Of a stretch of DNA of 64,000 nucleotides, positions 1 through 7,621 are shown piece by piece. Under the pieces are notes generated by a model, which made no database searches, was not told the origin of the DNA, and saw only the letters and a program-made list of their open reading frames with translations. Position numbers and translations under genes: made by a program. Source of the stretch: DASWJQ01 sp964517315 (GTDB lineage Bacteria; Chloroflexota; Anaerolineae; Anaerolineales; E44-bin32); assembly GCA_964517315.1 (NCBI GenBank), contig CAZFCJ010000002.1:13937-77936 (forward strand), in the 5' to 3' direction. Within the stretch, counting starts at the first letter, position 1; the number at the start of each line of letters is the position of its first letter.

Positions 1-737
1 GGGATCGCCGGAGACAGGTACGGGATGCCCTCGATCATTCTGGCCCCCACGATCGGGTGCTGCCGCATCTCCTGCCACTCCTCCTTGCCCAACGGCCCGG
101 GCTTGCAAAGAACCGCTTCCCTCACCGCGATCTTGCCGATGTCATGGAGAATAGCCCCGAACTCGAGCGCCGAACGTCGCTGTGAATCCCATCCGAGTTC
201 ATCCGCCATCGCCTGGACGTAGGCATTGACCCGCTCTACGTGGTCGCGAGTGTACATGTCGCGAGCCTCAATGGCGTTGGCCAGCGTCGTGAGACTGGCC
301 TTATAGGCCGCCTTCAGCTGAGCCAGCATCAATTCATCGGTGCGTTCGAGCCGGGCCTGAACAGCCGACAGCAGTTCGTGGCTCGTCACAGGCTTCGTGA
401 TGTAGTCGTCGGCACCGAGGGACTTGCCGGCGAAGATGTCCTCGCGTGTGCCGCGGGCGGTAAGGAAAATGAACGGGATGGCGGCCCCGTTCGGTCGCTT
501 GCGCACTTCCTCAAACAGCTCGATCCCGTCCATTCCCGGCATCGAGATATCCGATAGGATCAACGAGGGTTCCGTCTGATCCAGCTCATTCAAAGCCGCG
601 CTGCCGTTGGGAGCAGTGCGCACCTTGTAGCCGGCGCCCTCCAGGATGTCGCGCAAAGCGACAAGCATGGCGGGATCATCTTCAACCACAAGCAGCCTCG
701 ACTCCTCGCTCGGTTCGAGTCGCTGAGTCACTTCCAT
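1..737 (-). CDS. Response regulator with HD-GYP domain (3' end outside window)
   Basis: Two-component output protein: an N-terminal receiver domain followed by an HD-GYP phosphodiesterase, a family that degrades cyclic di-GMP. Reading the minus strand gives LLVVEDDPAML (acidic pocket), SLILSDISMPGMDG (phospho-acceptor Asp) and DDYITKPV (conserved Lys). After a helical linker come the HD-GYP signatures AILHDIGKIAV and QHPIVGARMIEGI. The C-terminus, with the GYP motif, runs off the window start, so the gene is partial by position and not visibly broken. The ATG at 737 has an AGGTG-like site just upstream; an in-frame ATG at 764 would add nine residues. Substrate activity is inferred from family; no cognate histidine kinase is in view. 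Confidence 0.9.
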   Translation of the reverse strand, partial: MEVTQRLEPSEESRLLVVEDDPAMLVALRDILEGAGYKVRTAPNGSAALNELDQTEPSLILSDISMPGMDGIELFEEVRKRPNGAAIPFIFLTARGTREDIFAGKSLGADDYITKPVTSHELLSAVQARLERTDELMLAQLKAAYKASLTTLANAIEARDMYTRDHVERVNAYVQAMADELGWDSQRRSALEFGAILHDIGKIAVREAVLCKPGPLGKEEWQEMRQHPIVGARMIEGIPYLSPAI

Positions 738-768
738 GGCACCTGAGCGAATATCACTTTCCATCTGG

Positions 769-1227
769 CTAACCCGAATTCGCATTATTCTGACCGCTAC
801 GCCAGCGCGCAAACCGGTCATCGGTCCGCGCCCCCCTCCATGGGCGTCGATCCTTGGACTTGTAGGGTTTGACCCCCTTCATGGGTCTCGTCAACCTCAA
901 CGCAGCGTCGCGCGCGGCGACCTGGTCATCCAAGGCGATCGCCCGTTCAAGTTCTGCCGCGGCCTGAGACACCCACGCCCACCTGTGTCGAAAGCGATCG
1001 GCCTTCACCCAATAATCCCGCTTCTCCCAGGCCCTGGCTGCATCATGCACCGTATCATCGATCTCCTTCAGGGCCAGCAGGATGAAAGCGATCAGGTCCC
1101 CGGCCTCCTCGGGACCCGGATCCTGGGCAGCTGCGTAGCGCAGCGCCGTTGCGATTTCCCGCAGCCTTCGATTCCGGCGGGCCGCGCCCGCTTCACCCCT
1201 AATAACCCGTGACAATGCCTCGCTCAC
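769..1227 (-). CDS. Conserved-looking hypothetical protein, about 150 aa
   Basis: Unrecognised soluble, mostly helical, charged protein with no signal peptide or membrane segment. The N-terminal half is rich in Arg and Ala, and the C-terminus is basic (KPYKSKDRRPWRGAR). It lies immediately upstream of the response regulator on the same strand, so the two may be co-transcribed. A GTG at 1227 opens the frame, but the GGAGGT ribosome-binding site overlaps it; the TTG at 1215, about 10 nt after GGAGGT, fits a start better. A TATAAT box lies at 1253-1258 on the same strand. Codon usage looks like that of neighbouring genes, which supports it being real. No function can be proposed. Confidence 0.6.
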   Translation of the reverse strand: MSEALSRVIRGEAGAARRNRRLREIATALRYAAAQDPGPEEAGDLIAFILLALKEIDDTVHDAARAWEKRDYWVKADRFRHRWAWVSQAAAELERAIALDDQVAARDAALRLTRPMKGVKPYKSKDRRPWRGARTDDRFARWRSGQNNANSG

Positions 1228-1252
1228 CTCCGCGCGATACCGCTGCCGAATG

Positions 1253-1258
1253 ATTATA
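1253..1258 (-). promoter_or_regulatory. -10 box upstream of the 152-aa gene
   Basis: The minus strand reads TATAAT here, about 40 nt upstream of the start region of the unknown gene and its response-regulator neighbour. No convincing -35 hexamer is seen at 16-18 nt spacing. Confidence 0.45.
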
Positions 1259-1299
1259 GCCTCGCCGACCGCCCCTCAGCGACCATCAGACCATCCCCA

Positions 1300-1328
1300 A
1301 TTGGTACCGTTCGCCGGTACGGTAAGAT
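1300..1328 (+). promoter_or_regulatory. Putative smpB promoter
   Basis: A TTGGTA hexamer (1300-1305) and a TAAGAT hexamer (1323-1328) are separated by 17 nt. A short inverted repeat, GGTACCG/CGGTACG, sits in the spacer. The smpB ribosome-binding site follows about 50 nt downstream. Confidence 0.45.
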
Positions 1329-1392
1329 TGTAGGGTGAGTCCACGCCCAGGCACATGAGAATGCAAGGAAATTGAAAAGCAGGAGGTTGCTT

Positions 1393-1857
1393 TTGGCGGG
1401 GGAAGAGATCAAGGTCGTGGCCCGAAATCGAAAGGCCAGCCACGAGTACTTCTTGGAGGATCTCTACGAGGCCGGGATCGTGCTCAAAGGCACCGAGATT
1501 AAGTCGATCCGGGCCGGACAGGTCAGCCTGCAGGAAGCTTATGTCGCCATCGATCGCGGCGAGGCATGGCTCCTCGGCGCGCACATCGCGCCTTACGATC
1601 CGGCCAGTGATCTTAACCACGACCCCACCCGACCTCGCAAGCTTCTGCTCACGCGCCGCGAGCTCGATCAGCTGGACCAGCTGGTCCGTCAGCGCGGCTA
1701 CACAATCGTTCCCATGCGCATCTACCTCGTCCGCGGCCTGGCAAAGGTCGAAATCGCGACCGCCCGTGGCAAGCGCAAGTACGACAAGCGCCGCAAGATC
1801 AGAGAGCGTGAGGCCGAACGCCAGATCGAACGCGCCCTGTCCGAACGCCGGCGCTAA
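1393..1857 (+). CDS. smpB: SsrA-binding protein SmpB
   Basis: Binds tmRNA and delivers it to stalled ribosomes in trans-translation. The protein has the expected length (154 aa) and the SmpB landmarks: NRKASHEYFLEDLYEAGIVL near the N-terminus, GTEIKSIRAG, a DPTRPRKLLL stretch, and a basic C-terminal tail (GKRKYDKRRKIREREAER) that occupies the mRNA channel in the family. I chose TTG at 1393 because AGGAGG lies at 1381-1386, 6 nt upstream; the frame is open from TTG at 1372, but that would put the ribosome-binding site inside the gene. The tmRNA gene follows about 210 nt downstream, so both partners sit together. Confidence 0.95.
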   Translation: MAGEEIKVVARNRKASHEYFLEDLYEAGIVLKGTEIKSIRAGQVSLQEAYVAIDRGEAWLLGAHIAPYDPASDLNHDPTRPRKLLLTRRELDQLDQLVRQRGYTIVPMRIYLVRGLAKVEIATARGKRKYDKRRKIREREAERQIERALSERRR

Positions 1858-2031
1858 CCCGCCCCGATTCGCATAGCCTCACGGCCCTAGTGGATGTTGA
1901 CCGCGGCGGTTCGTCGGATCGATGTGGTTATACGAAATTGACCGATCGCTGGCCGAGTAGCTCGCCCGGCACCACGAAAGACTTGCTCCAGCTGGCAAAC
2001 TGTCTCATATGTCCTGAACAGATACAGGGCC

Positions 2032-2060
2032 TTTACGCTTCCAGCCAGCGCTGGTATACT
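2032..2060 (+). promoter_or_regulatory. ssrA promoter
   Basis: A TTTACG hexamer (2032-2037) and a TATACT hexamer (2055-2060) are separated by 17 nt, placing the transcription start close to the predicted 5' end of tmRNA at 2071. Confidence 0.7.
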
Positions 2061-2070
2061 AGGATCACGA

Positions 2071-2473
2071 GGGGATGAAAGGTATCGACGGGGGTAACCA
2101 GACGGCGAACTGCAAGCCGAGAGGCGCCGAACTCGTAAAATCAGCGCAACCAATAAGTGCCACACGCACTGACTATGCGGCTATGCCGCTCGCTGCGTAA
2201 AAACAGCGAACGAGCGTAGCTCGGCTCCCAGCGGGAGCCCGTCCCTCGGAGACGCCCCTCGACCGGATCCGGGAGGACGACGGTAAGTTGAGGTGCCGTG
2301 TGAGATGGCCGCGTATCACACGAAAGTCGGTCTTCGGGCTGATGCGGCTGGCCGGTCGGAACACCCCGTCCGCTGGGGCCCGTCCGGTGAGAGCCCAAAT
2401 AGGCGGACTAAGCTTGTAGAGGTTTGCCGATCGGTGCTTCCGGACGCGGGTTCGAATCCCGCCATCTCCACCA
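2071..2473 (+). ncRNA. ssrA: Transfer-messenger RNA (tmRNA)
   Basis: One-piece tmRNA that rescues stalled ribosomes with SmpB. The 5' end GGGGATG pairs with CATCTCC at the 3' end (with one G-T pair) to form the tRNA-like acceptor stem, followed by an encoded ACCA. The T-arm GCGGGTTCGAATCCCGC is perfect, and the 5' conserved segment GGGGATGAAAGGTATCGACG is present. The most likely tag frame runs from GCG at 2144 to TAA at 2198-2200. It encodes AQPISATRTDYAAMPLAA, ending in the LAA proteolysis signal recognised by ClpXP in other bacteria. The resume codon is inferred by position and not proven. The gene is flanked by a good promoter and a hairpin terminator. Confidence 0.95.
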
Positions 2474-2478
2474 ATACG

Positions 2479-2507
2479 ACATGGCGCCCGTTCGGGCGCC
2501 ATGTTTT
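2479..2507 (+). terminator. Intrinsic terminator after ssrA
   Basis: Perfect inverted repeat ACATGGCGCCCG/CGGGCGCCATGT with a tiny loop and a short T run (GTTTTGCTT), 6 nt after the tmRNA CCA end. Confidence 0.8.
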
Positions 2508-2977
2508 GCTTACACGAGTCGACCGTTAATATGTTGACTGGAAACTTGGAGATGGGGGACTCGCAATTCGGGTCCCTCCTCTTGGAATCGCAATTCGGAG
2601 GCCGGGTCCTCATAGATCGTAAGGGGGATGCGTGACCCGGATTCTCGAGCGCCCAAGCCCCGTCCACGCGTGAACCTCGTTCAACTTGGGGGCACGACAC
2701 ACCTGCCCAGACCGTCAGGTGCTGGGTGTCGTGCCCCTGGAATTGCTCGGAATGACCATGACGGGCAGCTGGCCCCCTATCCGCGAAGGCGTTCGTGGTT
2801 AACGGGTAGCTGCTCCACGAAAGGGATTATCTCAGATTACAAAGGGACGTTAGGTCGTTGTGTCTTCGTGTTAAACCCTGCTGGCAATTCGTACCGGGTT
2901 GACTGCAGATTAAAGACTGAAGACTGGCGATGCAAGTAAAAAATGCCAGGCGCCTGATGCTAACGGCCCGAGGCCAT
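2508..2977. other. Intergenic region without a recognisable gene
   Basis: About 470 bases between the ssrA terminator and the FHA regulator. Short open frames here have no coding character that I can recognise. It contains two copies of TCGCAATTCGG (about 2560-2600), a long imperfect hairpin (2689-2737, listed separately) and a TTCGTGG/CCACGAA inverted repeat around 2793-2822. A small RNA is possible, but nothing shows one directly. Confidence 0.5.
2689..2737. repeat. Long interrupted inverted repeat
   Basis: GGGGCACGACAC (2689-2700) is perfectly complementary to GTGTCGTGCCCC (2726-2737). The 25-nt interior can pair again through ACCTG (2701-2705) and CAGGT (2716-2720). There is no T run on either side, so it is not a classic terminator. 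It could be a structured RNA, a protein-binding palindrome or a remnant. Confidence 0.6.
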
Positions 2978-3637
2978 TCACAGCGGGTTGTCGAGACGGA
3001 AACCGTGGCCCCGAACCGTCACGATGTAAGAATGGTCAGGATCCACCTCCGCCAGACGGTCCCTCAGCCGGCGCACAAGGGCGTCGATCGCCTGTTCCGA
3101 AACCCCCTCTTCCTCCGACTCCGGCCAGACGTGCTCCACAATGTCTGATCGGGACACGACGCGGTTCCCGTTGCGGTACAGAAGCTCGAGCAGGCGGTAC
3201 TGGGCCGGCGAGAGCGGGGGGTCAATCTCCGTCTCAAGCAGCCAGGCCCGATGGGCCTCGGGGTCCATTCGGAGCCGCCCTAACCCGAGCTCGGCCGCCT
3301 CAGAGACGGACAGCGGCACGGTGGCCTCCGTGCCCACAAACATCCATTTGACGGCCAGAGCCACAGAGATAACGTCCCCGTCCTGCAGGAGCACGGGATC
3401 GTTAATTGGAGATCCGTTGACGTGAGTGCCGTTCTTGCTCCCAAGATCTTCCACCACAACCCCGTCCGGCGTCTTCCTCAGGCGCGCGTGCTCCCGGGAT
3501 ACCTTGCGATCCGGGATAACCATGTCGCACTCGGGGGATCGCCCGATGATGATTTCATCTTGGTCCAGAACCCAACGGTCGCCTCGCAATTCCCCCGTTT
3601 GAGAAACCAAGACCGGACTCTCGTTGACCGTGTCCAT
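2978..3637 (-). CDS. FHA domain / OmpR-type winged-helix transcriptional regulator
   Basis: 219-aa cytoplasmic DNA-binding protein that probably reads a phosphothreonine signal. Residues about 10-100 form a forkhead-associated domain with the family motifs IIIGRSPECD (GR), KVSREHARL and SKNGTHVNG; these residues contact phosphothreonine in characterised FHA domains. Residues about 125-219 form a winged-helix DNA-binding domain of the OmpR C-terminal type (PAQYRLLELLYRNGNRVV, IDALVRRLRDRL, TVRGHGFRL). There is no receiver domain, so input would come through the FHA part. It is transcribed divergently from a Ser/Thr kinase that starts about 150 nt away, the obvious candidate upstream kinase. 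A GAGGAG site precedes the ATG. The pairing is inferred. Confidence 0.85.
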   Translation of the reverse strand: MDTVNESPVLVSQTGELRGDRWVLDQDEIIIGRSPECDMVIPDRKVSREHARLRKTPDGVVVEDLGSKNGTHVNGSPINDPVLLQDGDVISVALAVKWMFVGTEATVPLSVSEAAELGLGRLRMDPEAHRAWLLETEIDPPLSPAQYRLLELLYRNGNRVVSRSDIVEHVWPESEEEGVSEQAIDALVRRLRDRLAEVDPDHSYIVTVRGHGFRLDNPL

Positions 3638-3680
3638 CGTTATCGTTTCTCCTCAAATTCCGACCGCTGGCACAACCGAG

Positions 3681-3686
3681 TATAAT
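3681..3686 (+). promoter_or_regulatory. -10 box for the Ser/Thr kinase gene
   Basis: TATAAT lies in the divergent intergenic region, with a weak TTCCGA about 17 nt upstream. It would give a leader of roughly 100 nt before the kinase start. Confidence 0.5.
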
Positions 3687-3790
3687 CCATGCGGGATGCG
3701 GAGGGCGGGGCCTCCCGGGACCGCGATCGTGTGGTCGTCCGCATCGCCCTCCCCCTCGCTTGCAGATGACCCCAACCACGAGGTGCGGTC

Positions 3791-4777
3791 GTGCCCGAAC
3801 CCCTCCAATCTGATGACGCCCTCAGGGATCGATATGTGATCCGCGAGACTATCGGTCGCGGGGGCATGGGATCCATTTACCTCGCGGAAGACAATCGGCT
3901 TCCGGGCCGCCTGTGCGCGGTGAAAGAGGTCGAGCACGACCCCAATATGCCCGAGAACCTGCGTGAACAAGGGCGGGATCAGTTCTATCGAGAAGCGTCG
4001 GTTCTTGCCCGCCTCGATCACCCCAACCTCCCCAAAGTGTCCGATTACTTTTCCGAGCGAGATCGTGATTATCTGGTCATGGACTTCGTTCCGGGCGAGG
4101 ATCTGAAGACGCTCATGGACACCGCGCGCCGCCAGGGCCGCTTTCTGGCCGTGGACGAAGTGCTCGGTTGGGCGGACCAGCTTCTCAACGCGCTCATCTT
4201 CCTTCACGATCAAGAGCCCCCGGTCATCCACCGCGACATCAAGCCCAGTAATCTCAAACTTACGCCGGGAGGGCTGGTCAAACTGGTCGATTTCGGCCTG
4301 GTCAAACAAATGGTGCCCGATGAGGTCACCGTGACCGTCATTCAGGGCCGGGGCACCGCTCTATACACACCCTTGGAGCAGTACGGCGGGGACACCGGGC
4401 ATACGGACCCTCGCAGTGACATCTACGCGTTCAGCGCGACCGTCTATCATCTGCTGACCAACCGCCCCCCCTTGGAGGCCAAGCAGCGCTTCCTGCGCCC
4501 CCAAGCCTTGATCGCCCCCAGTGAAATCAACCCCGCCATCCCGCCAGCGGTCGAAGATGCCGTCCTTTGGGGCATGGCGCTGCATCCTGACGAACGTCCC
4601 CAGTCGATGGAGGCGCTCCGCCAGGCCCTCGATGCGGAATCCCCTTTCGAGCCGACTGAATTAGACCTGTCCGCTGCCCAGCGCATCGCCAGGATTCTAC
4701 CGACCGATCTGGATCGCGGACTGGCCGCCGCGGCGTTGTTTCTCGCCATCATCGCGGCCGCTGCTTCGTTTTTCTAG
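3791..4777 (+). CDS. Membrane-anchored serine/threonine protein kinase
   Basis: Hanks-type (PknB-like) kinase of 328 aa. The ATP loop GRGGMG is at 22-27, the ATP-anchoring Lys in CAVKEV is at about 45, the catalytic loop HRDIKPSN at 147-154, the metal-binding DFG at 167-169, and an APE-region equivalent occurs as YTPLEQYGG. A single hydrophobic helix (LAAAALFLAIIAAAASFF) ends the protein, so it is anchored in the membrane with essentially no extracellular sensor. A GTG start at 3791 is taken. The stop codon overlaps the stop of the convergent GH3 gene within a CTAG tetranucleotide. The divergent FHA regulator is the likely substrate or partner (inference). Confidence 0.9.
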   Translation: MPEPLQSDDALRDRYVIRETIGRGGMGSIYLAEDNRLPGRLCAVKEVEHDPNMPENLREQGRDQFYREASVLARLDHPNLPKVSDYFSERDRDYLVMDFVPGEDLKTLMDTARRQGRFLAVDEVLGWADQLLNALIFLHDQEPPVIHRDIKPSNLKLTPGGLVKLVDFGLVKQMVPDEVTVTVIQGRGTALYTPLEQYGGDTGHTDPRSDIYAFSATVYHLLTNRPPLEAKQRFLRPQALIAPSEINPAIPPAVEDAVLWGMALHPDERPQSMEALRQALDAESPFEPTELDLSAAQRIARILPTDLDRGLAAAALFLAIIAAAASFF

Positions 4778-7572
4778 CCGCGCCACCTCTCGTACCCCAG
4801 CAGACCGACAAACGAGATCAACGCGCCGGCCAACCCAGCAACGGCGCCAACCAGCCCCCCGAGCGCCTCCATCGCCCCCTGCGCCCCGGGAAGGCCCAGG
4901 GCCACGTAGTTATAAAATGAAAGTCCTCCGACGGTCGCTACCAGGAGCGCGCGCACTCGCATGGGGCCCCAGCGCCGGGACCGCGCAGTGTAGTAATAGC
5001 CTCCGCCGGCGACCGTGGCGATACCCAGAATCCCCATCAGAAAGTCCGCGCCGCTCACCGTCCTCGGCTGGGCCGGGGGGTCTGATGGTTCAGCCACTTC
5101 GGTTTCAGGAGTGGCCGGAACGGCCGAAGGCGTCGGGATTGGCTCTTCGGTATCGGTCGGAAGCGGCGTGGGTGCAATCACGGTTGGAAATGCCGGCACA
5201 CCCTCCTGCACATTGAGCTGCAGCACGTCGGATCGCAGGGCCGGGTCGCTCCGGGCCTGAATAACGAGCATGCCAAGCCGATCCAAGCGGAACGTCGCCT
5301 CGGCCACCCCCTCCTCGGTCACGGCCTCGAGCGTCTGGGTGATGTTGTCCGCACGATAAGTGAGCAGGAATTCCACCGGGGTGTCGTCCGGCACCGGATG
5401 TCCATTCGCGTCCCGGATCACGCTCGTGCGCACCGACACCAGACTGCCCTGCGTCAGGCCCCGCTCGGCGCTCGGCGTCGGGGTTTCCTCGCCGATCTCG
5501 GCTTCGATACGAAGCTGGATGACCTGTTGGGGATCCGGCTTGAGGGCCTCGATCAGCTCATAACCGATCCCGGGCACGCTCACCGGCGGCGCGCCGCGCG
5601 CGGAGAGCTCCCCGAACAGCAGCCGGGCTGCCACATCGACCGCAGAATCGGAGGCGGAAAAAACATTGTAGTACGCGTCGACACGGCTGAGGTTGGTTGC
5701 ATCCAGACCGTAGGGCACGTCAAAGCCGAACACAACCACCCGTTTCCCTTGAACGAGGTCCGGCCGCTGATTGAGCAAAAGCCGCAGCGCATCGGCGCCG
5801 AAACGTTCGCTGTTTACATCCAATATGGAGAAAACCAGCCAATCGGCGCTCTGGAGGGGGGGCTCTACCTCCTCCGGGTCTATGAGCGGCACCGGTAAAG
5901 GCTCACTGGGCGCTTGCCCCAAGTAGGCAGCCAGGTCAGCCGTCGAAAACGACCACAGGTTCCACGTGCCCACCTGACCGGCCGCGCCAGGCCCATACAG
6001 GCTGTTGACCTTGCGTTCAAGCGCGTTTACATCCATGAGCGTCCGAACGGGACACCCCGCACAGCGTTGGAAGTAGCGTACATCCGTGAAGAACACAACC
6101 CGGTCCCCCAACTGCGGCGCGCCGCCGAGGCGAGCATCCACATCTCCAGCCTGGGGGCTGATCAACGTGGCGCCCTGCCGCACGACACTGAACCCCACTT
6201 GGTCACTCGTGCCGATCACCTGCACTTCCGCCGGTGCACCCAGCACCCGACTGCGCACGAATCCCCCTTCGTACAAGCGAAGTTTCAGCCTGAGAATGCG
6301 CAGCACCGCTTCATCAACTCGCTGGGAGAAGACCGGATCCTCGCGGTATTTCTGGGCGAAGAAGCCGAAGACCGATTCCAGCGTCGCCAACTCGTCCGGG
6401 GCGTCTGGCTCGCGAATATTTCCGAGGTAGAGCAGATCGTTTCCAGCGATAAGCGCGTCCCTGGCTACAAGCTGGGCCTCGAACCTCTGCTCAAGCGGAT
6501 CACGAAAGCGACGAATGGCGCGTGAGCCCAACGAATCGCTCACGGTGATTCCACCCTGCTGGTGCCAATCCGCGATCGGCTCCAACGCCATCAGCTGGCC
6601 GTACGCCTCAGGATCCAGACTGATCGGCCGAGTCGTGGCGCGGATATTTCCCTGGAAGCCCTGGTATCGGATGTGGGTCACAAGCAGTCCATCGACCACG
6701 CTATCGGCGCTGCCCGGAGCCGACTGGGTCACGCGGAAAAACGGCGGCAGCTCGATCTGCAGCAACTGATCGATCGACTTGCGCACGGTCGATACCTCTT
6801 CCTGGAGCGGCCGGTCGCTCCCTCCGTGGCCCGGGAAGTGCTTGGCGATCACCGCAAGCCGTCCCTGCGAGCCCTCATGCAGGCCACGCACGTACTGCTC
6901 GCCCATCTCGGCGACCCAAAACGGGTCTCCACCGAACGTTCTTGAGCCCAGATCGCCCGGCCCGCCCTGCCCGGGGGCCTCGAGCACATCCAGCGACGGG
7001 CCGAGGTACAGATTGACCCCCATCGCCTGCAGCTCCCTCCCCATCGTTCGGCCCACCGTCCCTGCCAAAGAGGGGTCCCAGGTTGCCCCCGTCGCCATCT
7101 GAGTCGGCAAAGGCGACATCCCGGACACAAACTGGGGCAGCGGAATGCCGCTCTCCTCATCCGAAATTGCGATGAACAGGGGTACGAACGTGGGCGCGAT
7201 TTCCTCATCGCGCTCAACGTCGAGGATCACGTCATCAATCGAGCTGTTGTACTCGACCGCCTGGAGCTCCTGGCCTAGCTCCCTCACCCCCGTCGCAGTG
7301 TTTGGTTCGCTGACAAAGTTGTCATTCTCCGAGCGGAGTAGCACGCCGGAGATGTGATGCTCCCTGATCAACCGGTCGATCGCGCTGTCAGGCTCAACCG
7401 TGCTGCCCTGGAATCGAACGAGAAACAGCTGCCCCACGCGCTCTTCGACGGTCATCTGGGCCAGCAGATCCTCCGCCAGGTCGCCGCTGGGCGAGGCGGA
7501 TGGATTTGCAGCGGTGAGCAGAGGGGCGGCCAGAATCGCAGTCACCAGGACGAGGTTCCACAACCTACGCAT
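4774..7572 (-). CDS. GH3 family hydrolase with signal peptide and C-terminal membrane segments
   Basis: Predicted beta-N-acetylhexosaminidase-type glycoside hydrolase family 3 enzyme of about 932 aa, exported. The N-terminus is a signal-like helix (LWNLVLVTAILAAPLL). The GH3 barrel shows GQLFLVRFQG, AVIAKHFPGHGGSD and the putative nucleophile region GITVSDSLGSRAI. The NagZ loop normally containing Asp-Ser-His reads GGSDRPLQEEV, so the acid/base dyad of NagZ is not obvious. Next come a second GH3-like domain and an Ig-like region, then a Pro/Thr linker (PLPTDTEEPIPTPS). Three hydrophobic helices close the protein, an unusual anchor for this family. The start at 7572 (or GTG at 7575) lies 6-9 nt after a TATACT box. 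Substrate is not established; peptidoglycan or its fragments is a reasonable guess. Confidence 0.85.
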   Translation of the reverse strand: MRRLWNLVLVTAILAAPLLTAANPSASPSGDLAEDLLAQMTVEERVGQLFLVRFQGSTVEPDSAIDRLIREHHISGVLLRSENDNFVSEPNTATGVRELGQELQAVEYNSSIDDVILDVERDEEIAPTFVPLFIAISDEESGIPLPQFVSGMSPLPTQMATGATWDPSLAGTVGRTMGRELQAMGVNLYLGPSLDVLEAPGQGGPGDLGSRTFGGDPFWVAEMGEQYVRGLHEGSQGRLAVIAKHFPGHGGSDRPLQEEVSTVRKSIDQLLQIELPPFFRVTQSAPGSADSVVDGLLVTHIRYQGFQGNIRATTRPISLDPEAYGQLMALEPIADWHQQGGITVSDSLGSRAIRRFRDPLEQRFEAQLVARDALIAGNDLLYLGNIREPDAPDELATLESVFGFFAQKYREDPVFSQRVDEAVLRILRLKLRLYEGGFVRSRVLGAPAEVQVIGTSDQVGFSVVRQGATLISPQAGDVDARLGGAPQLGDRVVFFTDVRYFQRCAGCPVRTLMDVNALERKVNSLYGPGAAGQVGTWNLWSFSTADLAAYLGQAPSEPLPVPLIDPEEVEPPLQSADWLVFSILDVNSERFGADALRLLLNQRPDLVQGKRVVVFGFDVPYGLDATNLSRVDAYYNVFSASDSAVDVAARLLFGELSARGAPPVSVPGIGYELIEALKPDPQQVIQLRIEAEIGEETPTPSAERGLTQGSLVSVRTSVIRDANGHPVPDDTPVEFLLTYRADNITQTLEAVTEEGVAEATFRLDRLGMLVIQARSDPALRSDVLQLNVQEGVPAFPTVIAPTPLPTDTEEPIPTPSAVPATPETEVAEPSDPPAQPRTVSGADFLMGILGIATVAGGGYYYTARSRRWGPMRVRALLVATVGGLSFYNYVALGLPGAQGAMEALGGLVGAVAGLAGALISFVGLLGYERWRG

Positions 7573-7581
7573 CACGTCGCA

Positions 7582-7587
7582 AGTATA
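7582..7587 (-). promoter_or_regulatory. -10 box giving a near-leaderless GH3 mRNA
   Basis: The minus strand reads TATACT here, 6 nt before an in-frame GTG (7575) and 9 nt before the ATG (7572). There is no Shine-Dalgarno sequence and no clear -35. Confidence 0.45.
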
Positions 7588-7621
7588 CCTTTCCGCACCC
7601 GAAGTCCTCTTGGTCGACCGC

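Noticed and set aside
2293..2529. Open reading frames inside the tmRNA gene
   Set aside because: They overlap the structured tmRNA (both acceptor ends and T arm are intact), so they are chance frames.
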